A DNA stretch of 64,000 bases from Paenibacillus oenotherae (GCF_019443105.1 NZ_JAHZIJ010000003.1:124001-188000), one strand, 5' to 3'. Positions 52,287-62,467 are shown, numbered from the stretch's first letter. Notes: generated by a model from the sequence alone, not told the origin. Numbers and translations are program-made.

Positions 52287-52580
52287 ATGCTGGGATTACT
52301 GCTGTTTGGATTAGCTGGTGGTTCATTTATATGTTACTGGGTACGAAAGAATAGCCGGATGGCGCAGATTATTCTTGATGCCGCAGCAATGCTGGCGATT
52401 GCGGGCTTGTTTATCCCTGCATCGGCGGCTGTTATCGGTACGCTGGTGGATGATACCGTATACATGACACAGGTGCATGAAGTGCTGCTTGACCCGATGT
52501 TTCTGCTGGGAGGCGCTTATTTGGGCCCCTATGCGCTAGGAAGGCTGCTGGAATGTGTACAAGTGCCTGCACAGCGGTGA
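52287..52580 (+). CDS. Small integral membrane protein, 97 aa
   Basis: 97 residues from ATG 52287, seven bases after GAGGTGA (a TTG two codons earlier is the other option). Three membrane helices lie at about 2-18, 29-52 and 70-88, with a short polar C terminus (GRLLECVQVPAQR). I do not recognise the family. It is divergent from psd and 142 bases before a glycosyltransferase gene. There is no functional clue apart from membrane location. Confidence 0.6.
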   Translation: MLGLLLFGLAGGSFICYWVRKNSRMAQIILDAAAMLAIAGLFIPASAAVIGTLVDDTVYMTQVHEVLLDPMFLLGGAYLGPYALGRLLECVQVPAQR

Positions 52581-52722
52581 GCGGATTGTATAGCAGGGCA
52601 GTAATGTGAGTATCAAGGGGCGGAGCAAAGGGCGCGCTGATAGGAGGATGCCGGGTTCGCGCTCCTAACATTGGCGTATGCTATGACAACAAGCTTATGA
52701 AAGAAAGGAGCTGGTTGCATAG

Positions 52723-53883
52723 ATGTCACGGCCCAAAATCGCATTTGTAACTCCGGGTGCCTTTCCGCTGCCATCGCCTAACAGCAGCTCCGTAGAGCGT
52801 GTCGTGGAGAAATTTGTACCCCTGCTTATTCCTAATATTCAGGCGCGTATATATGGAAGGATCGGCAGATCGCTGCCAAAGCGCGGCAAGCTTGGCGGCG
52901 CTGTCTGCGAACGGTATCCGGCTGGCAACAAGCGCAAATATGTTGGGCGTGTAGGCCGTTCTCTGCTTCAATTTTCGCCGGATGTGACGGAGGTGGAGAA
53001 TCGGCCGGGCACTGTACTTAGTTTGAAGCGGCTGCTCCCTGGCGGCCGCGTGTGGCTTCACTTGCACTCGGCTACTTTTATCGGGAGGAAGGCGATACGT
53101 CCGGAGACGCTGGAGAGAAGTTTGCAGGCGGCAGAAAAAATTATCGTGAACAGCGAGTTTCTCAAAGAGGTCATCGCGGCGCGTGTTCCCAGCTGTGCCA
53201 ATAAATTAAGAGTCGTCTATCCCGGTGTGGATACCGAGCGGTTTCAGTCCCAATTCTCTCTTGAAGGCGGGCAGCGCAGGGCCAGATTGCGGGATCAGCG
53301 AAGGTGGAACGGGCGAAGCGTTGTTTTGTTCATGGGCAGACTAATTGAGAAAAAGGGCGTACACCATTTGCTGCGGCTCATGCCAGAGCTTGTGAAGCGG
53401 CATCCGTCGGTGCTGCTCGTTGTGGTGGGGGGAGCCTTCTACGGGTCGACGAGAACGACAGCTTATGTCCGCAGCCTTCATCGTCTTGGAAGGGCAATGC
53501 CCGGGCATGTGCAATTCAAGCCCTATGTTCCATATTCCGAGGTTCCGGATTGGTTCCTTGGCGCTGATATTGCGGTAGTGCCATCCGGTAGCAGGGAGGC
53601 ATTCGGGCTTGTTAATGTGGAGGCGATGGCATGCGGATTGCCCGTCGTTGCAACCCGGGCTGGCGGCATGAAGGAAATCATCGAGGATGGCGTCACGGGC
53701 TTTCTTGTGAGCCCTGCAGAGGTCGAGGTCGAGACGCGTGACCGCCTGCTGACATTGCTCCAGAATGAACAGCTGCGGCTGGCCATGGGAATAAGGAGCA
53801 GAGAGCGTGTTGAACAGCAATTCACATGGCATCATACCGCTGCACGCTGGTTGAATTTGCTCAGAGAAAATGGGGAATTGTAA
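52723..53883 (+). CDS. GT4-family glycosyltransferase, CotSA/YtcC-like
   Basis: 386 residues. Two Rossmann-like domains, GT-B fold. Start region KIAFVTPGAFPLPSPNSSSV. The second domain begins around GRSVVLFMGRLIEKKGVHHL near residue 205 and includes PSGSREAFGLVNVEAMACGL near 288, the E-x7-E donor-nucleotide motif, then GVTGFLV. AAAGGAGCTGG precedes the ATG. B. subtilis CotSA and YtcC are spore-coat relatives of similar size and start, so spore surface glycosylation is a reasonable guess, supported only by general similarity. A strong terminator follows. Confidence 0.83.
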   Translation: MSRPKIAFVTPGAFPLPSPNSSSVERVVEKFVPLLIPNIQARIYGRIGRSLPKRGKLGGAVCERYPAGNKRKYVGRVGRSLLQFSPDVTEVENRPGTVLSLKRLLPGGRVWLHLHSATFIGRKAIRPETLERSLQAAEKIIVNSEFLKEVIAARVPSCANKLRVVYPGVDTERFQSQFSLEGGQRRARLRDQRRWNGRSVVLFMGRLIEKKGVHHLLRLMPELVKRHPSVLLVVVGGAFYGSTRTTAYVRSLHRLGRAMPGHVQFKPYVPYSEVPDWFLGADIAVVPSGSREAFGLVNVEAMACGLPVVATRAGGMKEIIEDGVTGFLVSPAEVEVETRDRLLTLLQNEQLRLAMGIRSRERVEQQFTWHHTAARWLNLLRENGEL

Positions 53884-53962
53884 AATATAGGTTGAAATTT
53901 GCGCCGAGGTTGGGTAAGATAGAGCTAGTTGAGTGAAACTCTCATAGGTGACGCGAAGCAGG

Positions 53963-54016
53963 AAGCACCTGCTTGCAGGCTGGATTTTTTCAGCATGCAA
54001 GCAGGTGCTTTTTTTA
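53963..54016 (+). terminator. Intrinsic terminator after the glycosyltransferase gene
   Basis: Perfect 15-bp stem AAGCACCTGCTTGCA / TGCAAGCAGGTGCTT with an 18-base loop, followed by TTTTT. Confidence 0.92.
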
Positions 54017-54196
54017 CTGTGGCGGGTCGTCGAATGATAGAGGAAGGTGGTAGAATATGCTATATATTGGATGCTTTTGATGAATGGGTGGAGGGGGATC
54101 ACGTGCAGGTGGCATGTAGGAGGGCGATTGCCGTCGTGCAGCATGATATGTGCAATGGGGCAGTGTGGAATAGCGGGGGGCGGTTGTGGATTAGGG

Positions 54197-54255
54197 GCTG
54201 ATCAGGAACGGATCAGGGACGGATCATGGGCGGATCAGGAATGGAACAGGAACGG
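54197..54255 (+). repeat. Degenerate GGATCAGGRACR tandem tract
   Basis: About five loose copies of CGGATCAGGAA-like units in a row. The surrounding 695-base gap also contains the terminator at 53963 and the motif cluster at 54339, with no gene I can support. Confidence 0.6.
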
Positions 54256-54338
54256 GATCGAGTGTGCAGAGCTGGTTTCATGGTATAGGTCTGGTTTGCT
54301 GGTGCTTGAGAGCTACCGAATGTTCTGACGCTGCTGCT

Positions 54339-54536
54339 GTAAGCGGGAAATATCGCTTTTCAGAAGACGAATGGCTGGAATCGCAGTTTGTAGGAAGGAT
54401 TTTCCCGCTTATAGACGGCCGATTGGCTGCTGGATGGGTATAGGTGGAGCTGTAAGAGGTTATTATCTGCCTAAGTGATGGAGAAGGGGAGTGATTATTT
54501 CTGTAAGCAGGAAATGTCCCGCTACAGGAATGTGAT
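54339..54536. repeat. TGTAAGCGGGAAAT-type motif cluster, copy 2
   Basis: The motif is seen as TGTAAGCGGGAAATATCGCT at about 54339, in inverted form GGATTTTCCCGCTTATAG near 54398, and as TGTAAGCAGGAAATGTCCCG near 54502. It is related to the cluster at 40297-40560. Confidence 0.65.
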
Positions 54537-54578
54537 GTGAGAAACATGCAAAACTATCAGATGTGAGGAGAGAAGATA

Positions 54579-55550
54579 ATGATTACGAATAGGACAAAAC
54601 GAATAGCGGTAGTGTTAGCAGGTGCAGCTGTTGCAATGGTTTGTTGGGCTGGCGGGGTGGGGGCCAATGAATCGGACAAAGTGATCATGTACCCGAAGCC
54701 TGTAGAAGTGCTGTACAACGCAGAGAAAATACAATTCGATGTAAAGCCGAAAATGATGAATGACTCCGTCTTTGTTCCGATCCGGTTCATTGCGGACAAG
54801 CTTGGCGGCAAGCTGGAGTTAACCGGAAGAAATTTAAAAATTGTAAGGGGGAAATTTACGTTAGAGCTAACGATTGGATCTGCCAGAGCTAAAGTAAATG
54901 GAAAAGAACTAATGCTGCGAGTTCCCGTTATAGAGGAGAGAGGACGGACGCTTGTCCCGCTTCAGGTCGTGAATCCGGGTCTGGGCGTTGCTGTTGAATG
55001 GGATGCGGCAAGCCGGTATGTGTGGATCGGTAGTAAGACGATCCGCTCGATTGACGATGTTGGCATTGCGGTGGATATTAAACCATTTTTGAAATATTAC
55101 GAGAAGGCGCCTTATCTTTTGAAAACGATGAAAAACGGTAAGGAAGTAAACTATACAACCGTTAAAGTTCTCTCAGTATCCGATTTGCCTGTAAAACTGT
55201 CGGATGATCTCACTATATACGGCATTCACAATGCAACCGTAAAGGGAGAAGATCATGTTGGAATTCGGCAGACGTATGTGGGAGAGGCACACAGAGGCAC
55301 GCATGTAGCTCTTCTTACTTCCGACAAAAAGGCTCGGTTTCGTCCAAGTGTAGGGGCGTATACGAAAAACTATAAGGATCAAACGAAGCATTGTGTTTAT
55401 AGTATGTACGGACGAGATGATAAATATATTTTTGGTGCAGAGCCGTCAATTACACGCACAATAAATCAAGTTGAATATATTCAGATAGATACTATATTTC
55501 AGGATAGTTTGATATTAATTAAAAACCCAAATATGGTGCAGACACAATGA
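54579..55550 (+). CDS. Exported copper-amine-oxidase-N (stalk) domain protein
   Basis: 323 residues. A signal peptide runs to VGANE (~residue 30). A stalk domain (PF07833 type) spans ~40-150, with NDSVFVPIRFIADKLGGKLE and RGRTLVPLQVVNPGLGVAVE as the two characteristic halves, then the SRYVWIG end. Residues ~165-323 are not recognised. The domain is abundant in Paenibacillus surface proteins and has no enzyme activity of its own. GAGGAGAGAAG precedes the ATG. Its stop overlaps the start of the 2,196-residue protein by ATGA, so the two are translationally coupled and probably act together. Confidence 0.8.
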   Translation: MITNRTKRIAVVLAGAAVAMVCWAGGVGANESDKVIMYPKPVEVLYNAEKIQFDVKPKMMNDSVFVPIRFIADKLGGKLELTGRNLKIVRGKFTLELTIGSARAKVNGKELMLRVPVIEERGRTLVPLQVVNPGLGVAVEWDAASRYVWIGSKTIRSIDDVGIAVDIKPFLKYYEKAPYLLKTMKNGKEVNYTTVKVLSVSDLPVKLSDDLTIYGIHNATVKGEDHVGIRQTYVGEAHRGTHVALLTSDKKARFRPSVGAYTKNYKDQTKHCVYSMYGRDDKYIFGAEPSITRTINQVEYIQIDTIFQDSLILIKNPNMVQTQ

Positions 55551-58500
55551 AAACTCAAAAAGCATTAAGTTATATACTAATAGTCTCAATTTTAATCATG
55601 ATTGTAGCTTTTCCACCTGGGAAAGTGAATAGTGCTCCGGCAGAAGTGAGGACTCCCCCAGGTTCTCATGTCGCGGGCAATATGAGATACATTGTAGGCT
55701 TCTCTTATATCTCCATGTGGAAACATGCAGATGGTACATGGCAATACGGTCGAAAGCCGGGAAAGGACATTGTGGAGACTTTTACATATACATACCGCCT
55801 TAATTTTTCTGGTCGCAAAGTAAAAAGGGTGGTTGGGGTTACGCCTTACAGAGGGGGGAACATTGATTTTTTTGAAAACTCTAAACATCTAAAAACTTGG
55901 GATTTTTATGAAAGGTATATTACCAATTCAATGATAGTAAATTGGAATAATGTTTTCAGTGGAAAGGATACGGCTACAATTGAAATACCATTTTCTATTA
56001 CTGCGGAATTGTGGGGGAATGGAAGACCACCTATGGATTTAATAAATGAGCCTAATGAGAATGGAGAGTATGCCTGTGAGGGATGTGATCCCAATGTGGA
56101 AGGTTGGCAGATCTACATCCCCATCCTAATCCAAGTCGAGTTGTATGGAGAATTGGAGGCGAAGCATTTCACGACAGATGGGCAGAGCTTGAATGCAGTA
56201 ATGCCCAACTACAAGTTGGATATGGATGTGAATGAACAGTATCCGGCATCATCTGGCACTCATCCCGACTATGAATACATCGGATATAAGAAATCGACAA
56301 CAGGTGATCCGCCCAGCGGGGATATCATAAGCGGTATCCCGCCGTCGTTCAAATACAAGGGGGATTTCGATAAGTATATCATTCATTATTACTATAAAAA
56401 GAAAGACGGCGGAAAGGTGATCGTAAAGCATTTTACGAAGGACGGGCAGAGTCTCGACTGGCTGTTCACGGATCACGAGGATCAATTGGTAGTAGGAGCG
56501 CCCTACAGGCCCCGTCATCCCATTAATCCAAACTATGAGTATGCAGGGTACAAGAAATCGACAACGGGCACACCACCGTCTCTTGCGCCACCCTATACAA
56601 ATGCCGATTACGAGATTGGAAATTACGACGGGAGCTTTGAGACGGCTTATTTGTACTATTTCTATGACGCATTGGTGACCGCTGGTGAAATCCATGTCCG
56701 TCACATGGTGAGAAACAGTCCAACGGAGCCATTCGTGATGAAGGACGACAACCGGATACCCGTTGCTGCACTGCCCCACACGCAAACGTTGCACGGGGAT
56801 GACTCTTATGGCACAGTAGCAGGGCATAATATAAAATATACTGCTTTCGACGATACCATTAACAATGGTTCAAGCGCGAATGTGCTTCTTAACCATGCGC
56901 AAAAAAAGGCGTACATCACCTTTTTTTACGATAAGGCTGCTGATTGGACAGGAGACTTTGATGTTGTTCCCCAGACGATTGCATATCGGGATTCCTTTGT
57001 TCTCCATCCAAAAGATTTCCGGCTGAACGGATGTACGTACCAGTCTCATTCTTACAAGCTGGAACGAGGAATGACATGGATGGGGCCAGATGTAGCCGGA
57101 CAAACGACGGATTCTGCTTTCACCCATTCGTCTTACCCGTCGGTTATTGGTGTAGGCACGCATAGGGCATATATGAAAATAAAGACGAGCTGCGGCGAAT
57201 CGAACTGGATCGGGCCTAAAACTTTGGTCGTCAATGGCCCGGATGATAACGAACCACCCCAGTTCCAAATCGCATTTGTCAGACCGGAGGAGCCGACCAA
57301 GCCGGTTCACACCATCGTAGAGGGAACGGTGCTGAATCTCGTTGTCATTCAAGATCCGACTGTTCCTACACCGGCTGATCCGGATGGGGACACGCTATAT
57401 TTTGATGAGTTTTTCTTTAGTCAAAGCCAGTCGCGATGGATCCAGTCACTGCCAAGCAAATATGCGGCTCATGAATGGGGAATGTACACCATTGCGATGG
57501 AAAAGGGCTTCCACAATATTTCTGCCCAAATACGTGATGAATGGGGATTAACGGCACAAGCATCGACTTATATCAATGTCGTACCAAGAAATCCGATCCC
57601 GGTCATCGATTGTCCGCCAGCCGTCATCGAGAATCATCCTGTGCGGGATGATGCCTTCAGCTCGAGCAGGAGCTACAGCCCCTTAGGCAGAACGATCCAG
57701 CATAGCCGTGACGAATGGACGAATAAGCGGGCTTCCTACACTAATGGAACGGATCAAGATATAACGGCAACTGTATCGCTCGAAGTATATGATTCGGCAG
57801 GCTTGAAATCGGAGTCGCCAGCTACTTGCACATTGATTGTCAAACCGGATCAGCCGCCAGTGGCCAAGCTCAAGGTACCTTCACTCGGAATTCGGAATGA
57901 ATCGTCTGTAATTATTAACGAATCCTACAGTCCTGACGGAGATGAGATTGTTCAAGCCGAGTACAAATTCAAATATGACGCCAAAAACAATGGATTCAGC
58001 GATGATGCATGGCAGCCTATTGAAGGCAAGCCCGGCAACGTCGTCATTAACCCGCCTAAAGTAGGCAAATATTTGTTCTATGTCAAAGTTACGGAAGCCT
58101 ACGGGAAGTCAGGAGATACTTCGGCTGCGGCCCACTCTGCGCTCATTCTGGATGTCGTGAACAATGCGCCAGAGGTCTCTTTTGAAGTGGAGGGCAAAAA
58201 TCCGCAGCCTGACCTTGATGCAGCGGAGACTATTGGGGCGAGCGATATGATTCATTGGCCGGTTTATGTCACGAACAGTCATGAAGAGGTGTTCAACAAA
58301 ACCAATCTGTGGCGTGCGGAGGGCGGCAGTTTAATTGGCGGCGAGGGCAAAAACTTTGGCGATCAGGGAGATAACATTTATCGAAAATATGTGTATTTGG
58401 ACAATTATGCGTATAGAAATTTCCCATTGATCAATAATGGTTTCGGCAATAATCGGCTATCGCCTTGGAGATCAGCCAGCAGCTTTAATACCAGTCTGTC

Positions 58501-61500
58501 CTATGCGCTAGTGGACTTGCAAGGGAATGTTTTTAGAGAGAATCAAGGAATCAAGCTGCGATCCAATAAGAAGCTGTTCTATTTTAACAGTCTATCCACC
58601 TCGGCAACTAATGGAATATATGCACTCGATCCTAAACTGCTGTCGCCGCTGGAGCCATTTCTTCATCCGAGTGGCGGGTATCTCAGGTACAAATACAAGA
58701 ACGGAAGCCCGTACAAATTTGTGATCCCTAATCGGGGGTGGCTGCTGGATTGGGACGTAACAGACCAATATCTTTATGTTGTGGAGAAAATCAATGAGCA
58801 TATTAATCTGCGCATTTATCACGCCTTGACAGGAGCGCTGATTAAAGAGAGGAACGTAGTCTATGATTTGGGACGGTCAGACATGAACGGCTGGTCGATG
58901 TGGAAAATTGACCATACGAGAGGCAACCGTGTCCTGCTGCGCTCAGACTATTCGACGTTCATGAATCATAGAGCAGGGGCCCCGATTACGAGATGGATCG
59001 AGATCACTCCCGAACTGACGCTTATTGATAAACCGGACTGGACGATTCCTGCGCCAAGAGATCCGGCAGTTATTAATAATCACGGGGCGAAGTACAAAGT
59101 GGGGATGCTGTTCAGTGATCCTTACGGCAACCTTTATTCGCAAGAAGGCTTTACGCTCCGCAATGGGGATCATGATCAGTATTACGATCTCAGTGTCACC
59201 AAATATACGCCGGATCTGGCAGTTGCATGGCGAACCTACATGACCGCCCCGATGGAACAGGGATATCCGACAAAAGGCTCCACAGCAACAATCGGCAGTA
59301 TGTTCGACTTCGATAAATATATCGGGCTTGCGGTCAATCCCTTCAAATCGGAAGTAGCAGCACGCTTCTACGAGATTCAGAGAATAGATGCTTACGGTAC
59401 GATGCCCGCTGACGGAATGATGGTATTGGACACGCACAGCGGCGCTATTAAGCATCGGTACTCGAAGCTGCAGGGGGCGGATGTGAACCCGGTACTAATC
59501 GGCAATTATTATGTGGATTGGAGCGGCAACTCTATATCAGGCAAAGGAACGGTTACATCAGACGGCAATCGGACTGATCTGGGGAGCGTTTATAGCCCGA
59601 CCGGCTCGCTTGTCAGCAAGCTGGATGTAAGTGACACTATTCCTTATGGCGAATATTTTGGCGACGGCTTCTATGTATATTTTACCGATTTGAGAGACAA
59701 TCAATATACGCTGAATGTTGGGACAGGTACGCCGACAACGACACCGCTTGTGCGAAAAGCATATACAAACGGGCAGTTGATGTCGAATCTATCCCTTCAA
59801 GATGCAGAGATGAAATTCAGTTTCAGAATGCTGGATATTCCTTACGACAACGAGACGATGGGCTTCTCTTTCCGTATGCAGGATCCGAGAAATCGTTATG
59901 CCGTAGAAACAGATGGCAGCTCCCTTCAGCTTGTAAAATATGTGGGCGGCAGCAGGACGGTACTGCAAAGCGCCAGCTATCCGTTCCAATCGGATAAGAG
60001 CTACGGCGTCAGAATCAAGGCTGCAAGCGGCGAGATCGAGGTGTTTCTCAATAATATTCCTATACTTGCCGCAGCAGACTATACGTTCTCCGAGGGGAGG
60101 TTTGGCTATTACAGCGACAAGGCCTTTGTCCGATTCAGCTCATTCACGTATAAGGCTATTGACTACAAGGTGGAATGGTCCAGAGAGTATGCGATACTGG
60201 ATGAAGAGACGGCAAGCGCGCATGTCGCATATAAGAACATCCTTTTTCTTGATCCAGAGGGTGATCCTAAGGCAGGCTCCTACCAGTGGAGCATCCAGCA
60301 TACCCCAAGATTTATTAACAACGGGGGTGTTTCGGCCATGAATGGCCAAGTGTTCGATACCGAGCGGCTAAGCTTTGACAAGGTTGGCGACTATACGGTC
60401 ACATTGCGTGCCAAAGATGATCCCAATGCTGACTATCCGTATCCGGATGAGACATTTGCTGCGTACCGGAAGAAATCGAATCCATATATGAAGAAGGTTA
60501 CGGTGCATCGTCGTCCGGTGGCTCTATTCACAGTTACGGCAGGCGCAGATGGCAAGCTGCTCTGGACGGACAGGAGCTATGATCCCGACCGGTATGAGAG
60601 CCATACGAAGTATTCCACCGAAGCAGGAGGGATTGATTATCTGCGGACAAGGGGAATCGCGGAGAAGAAATTTTATTATACAACGCCATCGGGAGCAACT
60701 GTTTATGAGAAGCTTGTCACTCCTGGGGAAGCGGGTTATTACGAGATCGGAATGGCGGTAAAAGACGAGTACGGCGCATGGTCGGACTATACGATCACCG
60801 CGCTGGACGCAACTTCCATTCCAACGCCTGAATCACCGCCTGTGCCTGGCTTCTCAGCCTCTTCCATCCATACGTTCCGCAATGTCCCGATTACAATCGA
60901 CTCGACTGCCTACGATGCCGAGGATGGGGGACGCGAGAATTTGCCGCATGAGTATTATATTCGCAATATAACTACTGGCGGAGCGGAATCCATGCAGAGC
61001 ACATCGCGCACGAATTGGACAAAATCCTTCTCCAGCCTGGGGACATTCCAGATTCGTCAGCTTGTGCAGGACTCGTCAGGCGCTGAAGCGCAATCCAGCC
61101 GGCAGGTGAATATTGTGAACCGGAAGCCGGTGGCCGAGATCACGGTTCCGGAAAGTACGGATCAGAACAATCCGGCGAAGCTGCTGGAATTGCGCCCTGC
61201 GTTCCAATGGCGGTATGAGGATGAAGAGGGGGACGCACAGAGCCGCTACCAGCTGATGATTTACAAATATGGCGGAATCCCGCTGCTGGATACTGGCATC
61301 AAGCCGGGCAGCGTGAGGAGTTGGCGGCCAAGTGTTGATCTGCCTGAGCACGAAAGGATGTACATAATCGTTCGTGCATACGACGGCTATGATTGGAGCG
61401 GGTGGAGTGAGCCCAAGTTTTTCTATATCGAGACGAATAGGCCTCCGACAGCAGATTTTGACTGGACGCCCAAGCCAGTCTACGAAGGGGATATGATTCA

Positions 61501-62137
61501 CTTGTCACATGCTGCAGACGATCCTGACCAGGATGTGCTTCAAGTGAATTACAAGGTAACGGATCGGGACGGCGTGGAGCAAGCCTTTGCTTATACCATC
61601 AACCCTCCTTATCGGGGCAAGGGGCCGGTATTCAAAGGGACGAAGACAGGCGTTTACAAAGTAGTGATGTCGGTCTCGGACGGCAAAGCCCCTGCAGTCG
61701 TGCTGGAGAAGTCAATTGAAGTGCTGCCGCTCAAGGCAGAGGGGCAGGTGAGCCATACTTCGCTATGGGATGAACGGCGGAAGGCCTTCAACAGGAAGGC
61801 AAGCGGCGGCGACAACAGCCCGCGGGATTATGCTGTTTTTTGGGCAGGTGAAAAATTCGTCCTCACAGCAGGGACAACGGCAACCGGTACGGCGACGAAG
61901 GCAGAGCGGGTAGTGGTGGCGATGAACGGGTTTTCAGCACCGCTTACCGTATCCAATGGTGCCGGAACGGCCTGGTCCGGCGAGATGTGGGATGAGAGCT
62001 TTGAGCATCTGCCGGATGGTCCGCTGGCCTTTGTTTTTACGGTGACCTACAGCAATGGAACGGTAAAAACCACGACCGTACCAGTCACGATTGCAGGCAA
62101 TATTGGGCAAACGGTAGGCGTTCACCGCAGGCAGTAG
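55547..62137 (+). CDS. 2,196-residue exported multidomain protein
   Basis: The signal peptide ends near VNSA (~residue 30). A unique domain covers ~40-200. Three tandem ~90-residue beta repeats start at ~201, 288 and 380, of the form AKHFTTDGQSLN ... YEYIGYKKSTTG ... YYYKKK, resembling mucin-binding (MucBP-type) repeats. PKD/Ig-like domains lie at ~465-900 (PPVAKLKVPSLGIRNESSVI). A ~900-1,400 region with repeated short YLYV/NLYS strands could be a beta-propeller. A laminin-G-like sandwich spans ~1,404-1,539 (FSFRMQDPRNRYAVETDGS). More PKD-like domains run to ~2,090 (PPTADFDWTPKPVYEGDMIH) and a last beta domain ends the chain. There is no LPXTG or SLH anchor. It is coupled to the stalk-domain gene by an ATGA overlap. 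The 5' ~1.3 kb is more AT-rich than the rest. Adhesion or polysaccharide binding is inferred; function is unknown. Confidence 0.82.
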   Translation: MKTQKALSYILIVSILIMIVAFPPGKVNSAPAEVRTPPGSHVAGNMRYIVGFSYISMWKHADGTWQYGRKPGKDIVETFTYTYRLNFSGRKVKRVVGVTPYRGGNIDFFENSKHLKTWDFYERYITNSMIVNWNNVFSGKDTATIEIPFSITAELWGNGRPPMDLINEPNENGEYACEGCDPNVEGWQIYIPILIQVELYGELEAKHFTTDGQSLNAVMPNYKLDMDVNEQYPASSGTHPDYEYIGYKKSTTGDPPSGDIISGIPPSFKYKGDFDKYIIHYYYKKKDGGKVIVKHFTKDGQSLDWLFTDHEDQLVVGAPYRPRHPINPNYEYAGYKKSTTGTPPSLAPPYTNADYEIGNYDGSFETAYLYYFYDALVTAGEIHVRHMVRNSPTEPFVMKDDNRIPVAALPHTQTLHGDDSYGTVAGHNIKYTAFDDTINNGSSANVLLNHAQKKAYITFFYDKAADWTGDFDVVPQTIAYRDSFVLHPKDFRLNGCTYQSHSYKLERGMTWMGPDVAGQTTDSAFTHSSYPSVIGVGTHRAYMKIKTSCGESNWIGPKTLVVNGPDDNEPPQFQIAFVRPEEPTKPVHTIVEGTVLNLVVIQDPTVPTPADPDGDTLYFDEFFFSQSQSRWIQSLPSKYAAHEWGMYTIAMEKGFHNISAQIRDEWGLTAQASTYINVVPRNPIPVIDCPPAVIENHPVRDDAFSSSRSYSPLGRTIQHSRDEWTNKRASYTNGTDQDITATVSLEVYDSAGLKSESPATCTLIVKPDQPPVAKLKVPSLGIRNESSVIINESYSPDGDEIVQAEYKFKYDAKNNGFSDDAWQPIEGKPGNVVINPPKVGKYLFYVKVTEAYGKSGDTSAAAHSALILDVVNNAPEVSFEVEGKNPQPDLDAAETIGASDMIHWPVYVTNSHEEVFNKTNLWRAEGGSLIGGEGKNFGDQGDNIYRKYVYLDNYAYRNFPLINNGFGNNRLSPWRSASSFNTSLSYALVDLQGNVFRENQGIKLRSNKKLFYFNSLSTSATNGIYALDPKLLSPLEPFLHPSGGYLRYKYKNGSPYKFVIPNRGWLLDWDVTDQYLYVVEKINEHINLRIYHALTGALIKERNVVYDLGRSDMNGWSMWKIDHTRGNRVLLRSDYSTFMNHRAGAPITRWIEITPELTLIDKPDWTIPAPRDPAVINNHGAKYKVGMLFSDPYGNLYSQEGFTLRNGDHDQYYDLSVTKYTPDLAVAWRTYMTAPMEQGYPTKGSTATIGSMFDFDKYIGLAVNPFKSEVAARFYEIQRIDAYGTMPADGMMVLDTHSGAIKHRYSKLQGADVNPVLIGNYYVDWSGNSISGKGTVTSDGNRTDLGSVYSPTGSLVSKLDVSDTIPYGEYFGDGFYVYFTDLRDNQYTLNVGTGTPTTTPLVRKAYTNGQLMSNLSLQDAEMKFSFRMLDIPYDNETMGFSFRMQDPRNRYAVETDGSSLQLVKYVGGSRTVLQSASYPFQSDKSYGVRIKAASGEIEVFLNNIPILAAADYTFSEGRFGYYSDKAFVRFSSFTYKAIDYKVEWSREYAILDEETASAHVAYKNILFLDPEGDPKAGSYQWSIQHTPRFINNGGVSAMNGQVFDTERLSFDKVGDYTVTLRAKDDPNADYPYPDETFAAYRKKSNPYMKKVTVHRRPVALFTVTAGADGKLLWTDRSYDPDRYESHTKYSTEAGGIDYLRTRGIAEKKFYYTTPSGATVYEKLVTPGEAGYYEIGMAVKDEYGAWSDYTITALDATSIPTPESPPVPGFSASSIHTFRNVPITIDSTAYDAEDGGRENLPHEYYIRNITTGGAESMQSTSRTNWTKSFSSLGTFQIRQLVQDSSGAEAQSSRQVNIVNRKPVAEITVPESTDQNNPAKLLELRPAFQWRYEDEEGDAQSRYQLMIYKYGGIPLLDTGIKPGSVRSWRPSVDLPEHERMYIIVRAYDGYDWSGWSEPKFFYIETNRPPTADFDWTPKPVYEGDMIHLSHAADDPDQDVLQVNYKVTDRDGVEQAFAYTINPPYRGKGPVFKGTKTGVYKVVMSVSDGKAPAVVLEKSIEVLPLKAEGQVSHTSLWDERRKAFNRKASGGDNSPRDYAVFWAGEKFVLTAGTTATGTATKAERVVVAMNGFSAPLTVSNGAGTAWSGEMWDESFEHLPDGPLAFVFTVTYSNGTVKTTTVPVTIAGNIGQTVGVHRRQ

Positions 62138-62163
62138 GCGAGGTGTACTTGGCAAAATAATGA

Positions 62164-62193
62164 TTGACACGGGCTGCCGGGCAGGGTTATAGT
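62164..62193 (+). promoter_or_regulatory. Sigma-A promoter of thiC
   Basis: Consensus TTGACA (62164-62169), then TATAGT (62188-62193) at 18-bp spacing. Transcription would start near 62200, immediately before the riboswitch. Confidence 0.75.
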
Positions 62194-62202
62194 CGAACCA
62201 GG

Positions 62203-62304
62203 AAATCCACTAGGGGCGCCCAATAATGGGCTGAGATAAGGTATGCAGATACCTTGGTCCCTTCGAACCTGATCTGGGTCATGCCAGCGTAGGAAAGTGG
62301 GATT
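62203..62304 (+). ncRNA. TPP riboswitch (THI element)
   Basis: The THI-box core is intact: CACTAGGGGCGCC, then GGGCTGAGATAAGG, then TTCGAACCTGATCTGGGTCA and TGCCAGCGTAGGAAAGTGG. The closing stem is AATCCACT with AGTGGGATT. It binds thiamine pyrophosphate. With the downstream terminator it should cut thiC transcription when TPP is plentiful. Confidence 0.97.
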
Positions 62305-62439
62305 GTACGTGCGATATCGAGCCTCCTGACTATTATGATGGCCTATCATTTGTGATGGACGATCATAATGAACCGGATTGCTCGAGCCCCTGAGTCTGAA
62401 GTGTATGCTTCGACTTTCGGGGGACAGACCGCGACATTC

Positions 62440-62467
62440 ACCGCTCCTTCGCCGGAGCGGTTTTTTT
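62440..62467 (+). terminator. Regulated terminator of the TPP riboswitch
   Basis: ACCGCTCC, loop TTCGC, GGAGCGGT and a run of seven T, 113 bases before the thiC start. An alternative pairing with sequence between 62305 and 62440 would act as the antiterminator. The intervening stretch also contains an ATTATGATGG / CGATCATAAT pairing. Confidence 0.9.
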
